A DNA stretch of 64,000 nucleotides from JANPPS01 sp965246925. Its GTDB lineage: Bacteria > Pseudomonadota > Alphaproteobacteria > Acetobacterales > Acetobacteraceae. Shown here piece after piece: positions 15,726 to 23,546 of the stretch. The notes under the pieces are model-generated. The model ran no database searches and was not told where the DNA came from. It saw only the letters and a list, made by a program, of their open reading frames with translations. Both the position numbers and the translations under genes were made by a program. The stretch covers positions 1 through 64,000 of the forward strand of contig CBDFFY010000001.1 of the NCBI GenBank assembly GCA_965246925.1, given 5' to 3'. Numbering within the stretch: the stretch's first letter is position 1; each line of letters starts with the position of its first letter.

Positions 15726-18700
15726 CTACTGTTCCGCGCCCTGCGAATCGGGATCGCCGAGTTGCGGGACCAGTCTCGTGACCCAGCTGCACCGGCACTG
15801 GATGATCTGCCGCGCTGGTGCCCGGGGATCGTGCGGCCAGCGGATTTCGTCGCCGCTGGCGCACTCGAACGGCGTGTCGAGCCCGACCACCGTCTGACCG
15901 TTCAGCTCGGCGTGGTCGTGGCGGGTGTGCTTGTCGACGGTCGCGATCCACGTCTTCTCGAGGACCATGCCCGGCGACTGCGCCTCGAGCGCGGCCGCGG
16001 CGGCCGCCTGGCCGTTGTTCGCGGCTCCCACGCCTTCCGTGCGCGCGATCGTCATGGCGCGATAGGCAAGATACCGGCGGTGGTAGGCGTCCACGTATCG
16101 GTTGATCGCATCGGCCGAGAGCACCTCGCCCGTCTGCAGCGCCCGGCTGATCGGACTGTCGAAGCGCTGGTCGCGCAGTGCGCGGGTCAGTGCGCCGCCG
16201 TCCAGGCCCTCGAGCTCGGCGCGATAGTTCTGCACGTGCTGCATCTGGAAGGGCGTGAGGCCGATCGTCTCGCGGACCCGCCGGGCCATGGCCTGCGGGG
16301 ATGCGCCCTGGCGTGCGGCGTCGATCAGCTGCTCCTTGATGGCGTCCCGCTGCTCGTCCGCGAGGTCGACGATGCGGCTTTGCCGGTACCGGTCGATGAA
16401 GGCGGTGACGTCCGGACTGCGGCCCATGAAGCTGAAGGCGATCTTGGCGCCGTCTCCGCCCCCTGCCCCGCTTCGCTCGCCCACCAGCACCGGCACGTCC
16501 GCGCCAGCCTGGGCGGCCGCCTGCAGCGGCGCCAGGGCCCGGCCGAGGTCCGCCTGCATGTCGGTGTGGAGGCTGGTCGCGCTCGGGCTCATCAGCTTGT
16601 CTTCGACGCCGTCCGTCCAGCGGCCGAACATGGCGGCCAGGCGCTTGCCGATCTCGGCCTCGGCCGCGTCGGCTGCCTGCATAGGATGTGCATAATCACC
16701 CGTATTTCTCGGGTCGTCTTTCCGGACTTTCTTGGCCGCCTTCGCGAGGGCGATACCGGCGTCCGGATCGTGGTGCTGGACTGCGTGATGCACGTAGTCG
16801 AACTCGCCCTTGGCCGGCGGGTGGTAGGCGTCCCGCATTTCCTGCAGCGCGCGCTTCGGGATGATCTTGCCCGCCCGGCGCGCGCGGCGCTGGTCCAGCA
16901 CGTGCTCCGGCGCCGTGAAGGCAACTGCGTGTTTCTCGTAGTGAGACGGCACGTAGCGCAGCAGCCGGGCCCGGCCCTTGGGGCTCGCGTTCACCCGGTC
17001 GATCACGACGTCATGCCCGGCCGCGATCGCCGCCTTCAGGGCGATCAGGTGGCCGCGGTCGACCTCCTTGTGATCCAGGAGCTTGAACGCCTCGCTGAAG
17101 GACAGGCCGAACTTTCGGCCGACGTCTTCCACCTGGTCGTCGGTGGAGATGATGGTGGTGGGGCGCACGGCGTCCTGGGCCATGCGGAGCGCGCGCCAGG
17201 TGCTCTTGCCGGAGCCGGGCATGCCGACAAGCATGGTGACGCGGGGCGGGTCGCCCAGGCGCGCGAACTCGCCCCGATCGCCGCGCGGGTGCTTCGACGG
17301 GTCGAAGGCCTTGCCGAGGGCCGAGTGGATGCCGAGCGCGGAGAACAGGGCGCCGGCACCACCGGCCACGGCCGCGCCGCCGATCGCGGCCGCGCGCAGC
17401 CGGGGGTTGAGGACGGCGAGCCGCCGCAGCGCCGGGTAGGCGGCCTGGCGGGCGACGCGGCGGGCTTCAGCAAGCCGGAGCCGGGCCGTGAAGGCTTCGC
17501 GGGCGGTGGCACCCCGCGCCCGGGCGACCACGTCGGCCTCGAGGCGCTCGGAGAGCTTCTTGCGTGTGGCCTGGTCGGGGTAGCCCGCCACGTTGCGCGT
17601 GCTGGGGTTGCGCTGCCGGGCCTCGACCGCGGGGACATGAACGTCGCGGATCGGCCGGTGGTGGGTGAAAGCCGGTAGAACCTCGATGTGCTTCAGGAAG
17701 TCTTTGCGATAGTGCGGCTCGACGCCGTCGACCAACCGGGCCAAGTCGTCCAGATTGCGAATATGCCTGAGCGTGTCGGTGACATAGAAGCCGTGGCCCT
17801 CATGTGACCAGATGTCATCCACCGTCGTCTTCCACTCATCGAGCCGGGTCGCCTTCCGAGTGGTGGCGGCCTGAGTTCGCGCACTGGCCTTTGCCGCGGC
17901 CTTCTCGGCCTGCCGCTGCAGCTTTCGATCAAAGATTGCCTGCTGACGGGGCGTGAGCGTTGCCCGGTGGGCGGCGTCCTTCTCCGCCTGGACCTTGGCG
18001 GCTTGGTCCCGAACCGCGGCCATCTCCTCTGGCGTGGCGATCGCCGGCCGGGGTGTCTTGCTTGCGCCGCGGCGCGGCGCGCTCGACTGGCGTGGAATGG
18101 TGATGCCCAGCTTCCGGGCCAGGTATCGCTCCTGCGTCTTCATCGGCTTGCCGGCCATCTGAGCCTGTTCGTCTGGCGTCAGTGCCTTCCAGCCGGCGTC
18201 GAGCTGCTTGCGCCATTCCGGGATTGCGTTGGCGTCGGACTCCGGCAGGCCGCCGAACGCGCGGCTCGGGGTGGTGGCGTCCACCGCCACCTCCCGCACC
18301 TTCGGCCGATCGGGCGGCTTGTGTCCGGCCTTGGCCTTCAGATAGGCGAGCTTCTCGTGGGCGTGCTCCTCCCACCGGATCTCCGGCCGGCCCTTCACCT
18401 GCCGCGTGTGCGCCGCCACGGCGTGCGCCTCCGTCGACCCGGCCACCGCGACGCGCCGGGCGCCCCGGCCGTTCGTCAGCAGGTCATCCAGCAGCGCGCG
18501 GCCCTCGGCCACCGGCACATGGAAGCCCTTGATCTCCTCGCGCGGGTTCAGCCGCTCCACCAGCGGCCCGTGCTCGTCACCCGACCCCGGGATCGTCACC
18601 AGCTCGGCACCGCGGTCGAAGATCTGGTTCCAGTAGCTGGTGTCGCGCCGGAGCTTGCTGCGCACCGTCTTGATCGCCTGCCCGACGAACACCTGGCCGG

Positions 18701-19043
18701 TGAGCGGCTTCAGGTTCTCCCGCACCACCGCCGTCTTACGGGCGAGACGGTCGGCACGGGCGGCGTTCTGCGTGCGGGCGGCCTTCACGCCGCCGATCGT
18801 GTCGCGGACCTGGCTTGTGGCGGCATGGCGCTGACGGCGGAGGGCGATCGCTGCGGAGACGCCAGCGGCGGCTGCACCGGCGGCACCAGCGGCCCCGGAG
18901 ATCGCCCAGCGTGCCCGGGCGGCCTCGACGCGCTGTTCGTGCTCCGCCTCCGACAGCGGCGCGCCGGCGGTGCGCTTGGCGAGAGCCTCGAGCCGCTCGC
19001 TCAGCCCCTCATCGTACGCCACGAGCACCGCTCTGGGCCACAT
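15726..19043 (-). CDS. MuF-type minor head protein fused to P-loop kinase domain
   Basis: About 1105 aa. The start is uncertain: 19043 (MWPRAVLVAYDEG) was chosen, with GTG at 19022 or 19028 possible. Near the N-terminus is the shared motif LSEAEHEQRVEAARARW; near residue 578, FDPSKHPRGDRGEF. At about 600-760 is a kinase-like NTPase: Walker A MLVGMPGSGKST, then TTIISTDDQVEDVG and VVIDRVNASPKGR, as in AAA_33/polynucleotide-kinase or zeta-toxin-like folds. The C-terminal 230 residues match phage Mu gpF-type minor head proteins (YRAMTIARTEGVGAANNGQ; TWIATVDKHTRHDHAELNG; QCRCSW). MuF proteins bind the portal and in some phages carry toxins. The kinase fusion suggests a virion-delivered effector; that is inference. 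Confidence 0.7.
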   Translation of the reverse strand: MWPRAVLVAYDEGLSERLEALAKRTAGAPLSEAEHEQRVEAARARWAISGAAGAAGAAAAGVSAAIALRRQRHAATSQVRDTIGGVKAARTQNAARADRLARKTAVVRENLKPLTGQVFVGQAIKTVRSKLRRDTSYWNQIFDRGAELVTIPGSGDEHGPLVERLNPREEIKGFHVPVAEGRALLDDLLTNGRGARRVAVAGSTEAHAVAAHTRQVKGRPEIRWEEHAHEKLAYLKAKAGHKPPDRPKVREVAVDATTPSRAFGGLPESDANAIPEWRKQLDAGWKALTPDEQAQMAGKPMKTQERYLARKLGITIPRQSSAPRRGASKTPRPAIATPEEMAAVRDQAAKVQAEKDAAHRATLTPRQQAIFDRKLQRQAEKAAAKASARTQAATTRKATRLDEWKTTVDDIWSHEGHGFYVTDTLRHIRNLDDLARLVDGVEPHYRKDFLKHIEVLPAFTHHRPIRDVHVPAVEARQRNPSTRNVAGYPDQATRKKLSERLEADVVARARGATAREAFTARLRLAEARRVARQAAYPALRRLAVLNPRLRAAAIGGAAVAGGAGALFSALGIHSALGKAFDPSKHPRGDRGEFARLGDPPRVTMLVGMPGSGKSTWRALRMAQDAVRPTTIISTDDQVEDVGRKFGLSFSEAFKLLDHKEVDRGHLIALKAAIAAGHDVVIDRVNASPKGRARLLRYVPSHYEKHAVAFTAPEHVLDQRRARRAGKIIPKRALQEMRDAYHPPAKGEFDYVHHAVQHHDPDAGIALAKAAKKVRKDDPRNTGDYAHPMQAADAAEAEIGKRLAAMFGRWTDGVEDKLMSPSATSLHTDMQADLGRALAPLQAAAQAGADVPVLVGERSGAGGGDGAKIAFSFMGRSPDVTAFIDRYRQSRIVDLADEQRDAIKEQLIDAARQGASPQAMARRVRETIGLTPFQMQHVQNYRAELEGLDGGALTRALRDQRFDSPISRALQTGEVLSADAINRYVDAYHRRYLAYRAMTIARTEGVGAANNGQAAAAAALEAQSPGMVLEKTWIATVDKHTRHDHAELNGQTVVGLDTPFECASGDEIRWPHDPRAPARQIIQCRCSWVTRLVPQLGDPDSQGAEQ

Positions 19044-22000
19044 GCTGTGCACCCTGCTGCGCAAACCGCCCCACCGTGCGCCGGTTCACACCAGCCAGCA
19101 TGTCGGTCGCGTGCGTCTTCTCGTCGATCAGGTTGCCGCCCGCTTCAGCCGCAACCGAGCCGATGACCGCCGCGGCCAAGCCCGCCACCCCGCGCCGAAC
19201 CCCTTTGTAGCGCAGCGGGCGCCACAGCCGCGACGCGACTGCCTTGTGTCCAGCGGCCATGCCGAGCATGCCGGTTGCCATGCCAACGGTGGAGGCGTGG
19301 CGATACTCGTCCTGGGCGCCCGTCTTTCCTGTGGCACGCCGGGCTGCCAGGTCGCCGACGTAATCTCCTGCCAGCCCTGCCGCTATTCCCACGCCGGCTC
19401 CGAGCAGACCTTTGGTTCCCAGCCGGGAGAAGTGTCCGGCGAGCTTAGACTGGCTGCGCACGATCCCGGCTGTGACGGTGTTGTGCATCGCGCCAGATCT
19501 CGCGGCCTGCATGCGGAAACCAGCGGCCGCCCTGCGCCCGACGACGCCGGCGGCGTTTGCAATCGGCTTCTTGGCCGCGGCGCCAGCGGCACCGGCGGCC
19601 AGCGAGGCGCCGAGTGCGCCGCCTGCGATCTGCGCCGGCTGCACCAGGTCCCTCGCCTCATTATCGGCTTTCGGCGCACTTGGGGCACGCGGCGCCGCCG
19701 GGGCGGCATATCCGGTTGAGCCGCCGTAAGACGCGGCTTTGCCGAGCGCTCCGGCCTGCTGGCTCTTGACCTGATTTCCCCAGAGAGTGTGCGTCGCCCA
19801 TGCGGCCGGCCCCGTCAGAAGCGCGCCGCCCCACACGCCACGCCACCCGCGCCCAGCGTGGAAGACAGGATCCTTCAAACGAGCGGCGACCCCACGTCGG
19901 AACGATGCCTTCGGGTCTTGGTGCAGCGCCGTGGCGAGCACGACACGCCCGTGTTTGCTGTCCTTGATCCGATCGACACGGAGCTTCGTGCCACCACCAA
20001 GCAGCACCTCTCTTTCGCTCAGGTGGTCAAGAAGGCTCGTCGGATTGAGCTTATCGATAGCGGCCATGTTGGGCAGCGCGTGCGGATTGCGGATCACGGT
20101 GCGAACCTTCGTATTCCGATCCGCTTTCGCCGTTTGTTGGAAAGGAGTGCCCAGGTTGGCCTGGGCGGCGAAGCCAGACGCAATCCTGCGGCTGGTCGTC
20201 CAACTGGTCGGCACATGGTTGGTGACGACGTCACCTACCTTCGCCCTCAGCATCGCCTGGCTACCCTCGCCGCTCGTGCCGCGCCACAGCTTTTTCGGCG
20301 TTTCGTCAGCAGTGTCGAAACCGTGCCTTGTCGACGTGAGATGGTGAACCTGCGCCGCGAACTTGTCGGACCCGCCGCCAGCGCCGGCAACAAACCGGTT
20401 CATCCTGGTGCCGATGCCCTGTCCGCCATTGAGCAGGGATCCGGACATCCCGCTTTTCCACTGCTGAACCGCCAAGTCGCGGTCCACCGTCGCGCGTGGG
20501 ACGCTCTTCCGTGGGAGCCGCGCCAAGTGGCCTTCGACGGCGCCCACACGGAAGCGTCCCGGCGTCCCGCGGGCGAGTGATACGACATCCTTCGCCGCAC
20601 CGCCGGCGGGCCAAGCACCAACTCCCGCTGCAGCTCCTGTCAGATAGGGGTGGCGGTCGGTCCACTTCGACGTGTCAGCAGCCGCTGCATCCTCACCACC
20701 CGCGCTGGTGAACTCGCCGGAGCTGGCGCGGTGGACCTTGGCCTCGTCGAACTTTCCCAGGTCGTTTGAGGTCGCGCCTTTCAGCAGGCCGGTCGCGCTG
20801 CCAATCGCACCAAGCCCGGCGCCCAGAGCAGCGGCGCCCAGCGCCACCCGCCCAACCCGGCCGGCATGAGACAAAGCCGCTCCCGCACGGAGCGCCTGCT
20901 TCGCGCTGCCGGGCCGAAGCGCGGCACTGCGGAGCGTCGCGCTACGCGCAGACCCAACCGGCGTTGTCGCCAGAAGCTTGCTGAACGCCGCCTGGTAGGC
21001 CGAGGACTGCGCCTTGGCGCCGCTCCCAGCTCGAACGGCCCCGTCTGCCGCTGCCGCACCCGCTGCGTGCGCCTGGCGAACGTGGGCTTCCATGTCCCCC
21101 ATCCTGGCCGCATGGAGACCGCTTCTCATCGTCTGGCGGAGCGAGGACTTCGCGCGCGACGCGACCGCGGGAGGCGCCGTCATGCCGCGGGCAAGCGTGT
21201 ATCCCGTGAGCCCAGCGGCGGCGCCGGATGCGGCTGCCATCGGCGCTACCTGCGAGGACTCGGCACCAGTGGCGGCGGCCTTGATCAGCTCGTGCTGCGG
21301 CGGCACCCGCAGGCGCACCTCGCCCGTCGTGCGATCCCGGCGCTGATCCCCGAACGGAATGCCATGCGCCGCGCGGTAGGGCTTCCAGTGCCCCTTCTGC
21401 GTCGCCCACATGTGGTTGGACACGTTCCGCTTCGCATACCGCATGAAGCCCACCAGCGGCGTCAGCTCCGCCTTCACCTCGTCCGACATCGCGAAATTGT
21501 AGTGTCCGATCCCGTACTGGTGCATCGCGAGCATGGCCGCGTGGTTGTAGGCGCGATGGACCGAACGGCGCTCCGTGCCCTCCGGGATCAGCACCTGGCC
21601 GCGCTGCTTGCCGCGCTTCTTCGGCGTCATGCCGGCGGCGATCGTCGGCTCCCGCATCGCCTCGATGCTCTGGCGGAGGCCGTGATGCAGCGCTGCGTGC
21701 GCCTCCTGGCTGACGTCCTCCGGCCGGGGGTGGAAGTCGAGCTGCGCCACCTTGAAGGAGCCCACCGGCTGCTCGAGCGCTTTGGAACCGGTGTAGGCGA
21801 TCGGCAGCTCGGGGGTCTTGGCCCCGATCCGCCAAGCCTTCGTGCCGGACACGCCGCTGCGTTTCTCGTGAAACACGGGGCGGCCTTCGCCGTGGAGGAG
21901 CGGTTGCGGCGGTTCGGGTGCCGGCGGGGGCGCCGCACGCAGGATGGCCGTGGCCTGGTTGTCGAGGGATTGCAGGCGGGCGTCGCGCCGGCGGCGGTGC

Positions 22001-23004
22001 TCGGCCAGGTTGAGCGGGTGGGCCACCAGCGGGCCGGTGTCGGCGGGCTTCGGACGGTGTTCGCGCGCATAGGGCCCCATGTGCTCCCAGGCGGAGCCGT
22101 CCGGGCGTTCGTGCACGGTGGGCTTGATCCCGAACCGGGCGCCGCGTGCAACTTCCGCATCCCATTTCGCAGCGAAGTGGCCGTGGTCGCCCCGCGGGTG
22201 CTGGTCTTCCTGGAAGGCTACAGCAGACCCCTTTGCGAGTTTCTCGAAGCTCTCGGAGAACCGATAGTTGGAGCCGTTCTTGACGGCCCGGGTCCAGTTA
22301 ACAGACCGGCCTCGAACTCGGTTCTGTACGCTGACCGGTGCGCGGTCATATCGCCGAAGGGGGCCTGCATCGAAGCGATACAACTGCAGAGCCGTCTTTC
22401 CATCGGGGCGCCTCCCAAATGAATAGACGTACTGAACCGGCTCCGGCTGCCCTGAGTGCCTGGCGATCCGTCCGTATACGTGCGCCACATGAGCATCAGC
22501 TCCAGATGGATCTCCCTGTAGGGGGTGGTTATGATAAATCCGGCGAGCCCGTCCGGTTGTGAGAAGGTCAACCATCTCGATAGACTGTCGCCGATTTCGG
22601 CCTACCGACGTAGCCTTCCCCTTGATGCTCTGCACAACCGTCCCCTCACGATCCAGGACGATTGCACGCTCGCGGCCCATGAAGCTATCGCGGCCAAATT
22701 GGCGCCGTAGCTGCTTACCAGTCGGCTTGCCGCCAATACGGGTGTTTCCGGACACGATATCCTTTGCGTGATCGACCAGCTCGGCCGGCTGCCGAAGCGC
22801 GCTGCCGATTGTGAGGGGCTCGGTGTAGGAATTGCCGCCTTGCTCCGTGAGGAAGGCATTGAGCTCCTGATGGTTCTTGTGACGCTCCAAGGCCTTCGCG
22901 CCGATATAGGCCGTGGCACCCGCGGCCGCCGCCAGCGCGAATTTACCACCCTTGCCCCGAAGGTGCTTGGCGGCGTCGAACTTCGCCAGTTCACCCACTT
23001 TCAC
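19009..23004 (-). CDS. Giant virion protein with ADP-ribosyltransferase-like and HNHP domains
   Basis: 1331 aa, GTG start overlapping the upstream stop. Residues about 120-185 carry IYHNHPLQGDPSGAD, like a RadC/JAB-type metal site (HxH, then Ser, then Asp, one residue shorter than usual). HPR motifs occur near residues 8, 261 and 750. Residues about 850-1020 look like an Arg-Ser-Glu ADP-ribosyltransferase: KLWRGTSGEGS (Arg), SWTTSRRIASGF (Ser-Thr-Ser type) and LSEREVLLGGG (ExE). The C-terminus is Gly/Ala-rich and helical. Position before the portal gene implies a capsid-packaged protein, so the enzyme could enter the cell with DNA; this is inferred. The long composite architecture resembles polymorphic toxin carriers. 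Confidence 0.65.
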   Translation of the reverse strand: MKVGELAKFDAAKHLRGKGGKFALAAAAGATAYIGAKALERHKNHQELNAFLTEQGGNSYTEPLTIGSALRQPAELVDHAKDIVSGNTRIGGKPTGKQLRRQFGRDSFMGRERAIVLDREGTVVQSIKGKATSVGRNRRQSIEMVDLLTTGRARRIYHNHPLQGDPSGADAHVAHVYGRIARHSGQPEPVQYVYSFGRRPDGKTALQLYRFDAGPLRRYDRAPVSVQNRVRGRSVNWTRAVKNGSNYRFSESFEKLAKGSAVAFQEDQHPRGDHGHFAAKWDAEVARGARFGIKPTVHERPDGSAWEHMGPYAREHRPKPADTGPLVAHPLNLAEHRRRRDARLQSLDNQATAILRAAPPPAPEPPQPLLHGEGRPVFHEKRSGVSGTKAWRIGAKTPELPIAYTGSKALEQPVGSFKVAQLDFHPRPEDVSQEAHAALHHGLRQSIEAMREPTIAAGMTPKKRGKQRGQVLIPEGTERRSVHRAYNHAAMLAMHQYGIGHYNFAMSDEVKAELTPLVGFMRYAKRNVSNHMWATQKGHWKPYRAAHGIPFGDQRRDRTTGEVRLRVPPQHELIKAAATGAESSQVAPMAAASGAAAGLTGYTLARGMTAPPAVASRAKSSLRQTMRSGLHAARMGDMEAHVRQAHAAGAAAADGAVRAGSGAKAQSSAYQAAFSKLLATTPVGSARSATLRSAALRPGSAKQALRAGAALSHAGRVGRVALGAAALGAGLGAIGSATGLLKGATSNDLGKFDEAKVHRASSGEFTSAGGEDAAAADTSKWTDRHPYLTGAAAGVGAWPAGGAAKDVVSLARGTPGRFRVGAVEGHLARLPRKSVPRATVDRDLAVQQWKSGMSGSLLNGGQGIGTRMNRFVAGAGGGSDKFAAQVHHLTSTRHGFDTADETPKKLWRGTSGEGSQAMLRAKVGDVVTNHVPTSWTTSRRIASGFAAQANLGTPFQQTAKADRNTKVRTVIRNPHALPNMAAIDKLNPTSLLDHLSEREVLLGGGTKLRVDRIKDSKHGRVVLATALHQDPKASFRRGVAARLKDPVFHAGRGWRGVWGGALLTGPAAWATHTLWGNQVKSQQAGALGKAASYGGSTGYAAPAAPRAPSAPKADNEARDLVQPAQIAGGALGASLAAGAAGAAAKKPIANAAGVVGRRAAAGFRMQAARSGAMHNTVTAGIVRSQSKLAGHFSRLGTKGLLGAGVGIAAGLAGDYVGDLAARRATGKTGAQDEYRHASTVGMATGMLGMAAGHKAVASRLWRPLRYKGVRRGVAGLAAAVIGSVAAEAGGNLIDEKTHATDMLAGVNRRTVGRFAQQGAQHVAQSGARGVR

Positions 23005-23546
23005 GACAGCGATCCCACGCCGATACGCGGCCGGCCGAGCGGCCCTTCGTCAGTGCGCAAGCTGTCCAGCACCGCCAGGATGCGCCGCTGCAGCCCCTCC
23101 GCCTCGAACAGCACGGCCATGATCCGCAGGTTCGCGTCCTTCACAGCCAGCGCCACCTCGCCGTCGTCGAACACCAGGCGCTCGTTCTTCAGCTGGATCT
23201 CCGCGCGCAGCTGCCGCAGCAGCTCCTCGAGCTTCCAGCCGCCGGGGTTCTGGGCCGTCATCAGCACGAGCGGGCGATCATGCCGCTCCAGCGCGCCGCG
23301 GAGCTGCTCGCGCCCCTCGGCAATGATGCGGTCGTTGTCCGCGCACATGGCCCGGTATTCCGGCTGCGTGACCTGGCCGCCGCACATGGCGCGGCGGCGG
23401 ACGGCCGTGACGTCGATCGCCGCGGCATCGCGCACCAGCGCGCCTTCCTGAGCCAGGTCACGCACACCCGGGTCGATCTGCTCATCCTGCTGATACATCG
23501 GCGCGCTCCAGCTCACCCCGACCGTTGGCTCCGTCCGCTCTTTCAT
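23001..23546 (-). CDS. Unknown protein between portal and giant virion protein
   Basis: A 181-aa, mostly alpha-helical protein, MKERTEPTVGVSWSAPMYQQ. The segment 'EYRAMCADNDRIIAEGREQLRGALERHDRPLVLM' and a C-terminal helix (VKDANLRIMAVLFEAEGLQRRI) suggest coiled-coil contacts. It overlaps the portal stop and the next start by 4 bases each, so it belongs to the head operon. The family is not recognised. Confidence 0.55.
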   Translation of the reverse strand: MKERTEPTVGVSWSAPMYQQDEQIDPGVRDLAQEGALVRDAAAIDVTAVRRRAMCGGQVTQPEYRAMCADNDRIIAEGREQLRGALERHDRPLVLMTAQNPGGWKLEELLRQLRAEIQLKNERLVFDDGEVALAVKDANLRIMAVLFEAEGLQRRILAVLDSLRTDEGPLGRPRIGVGSLS

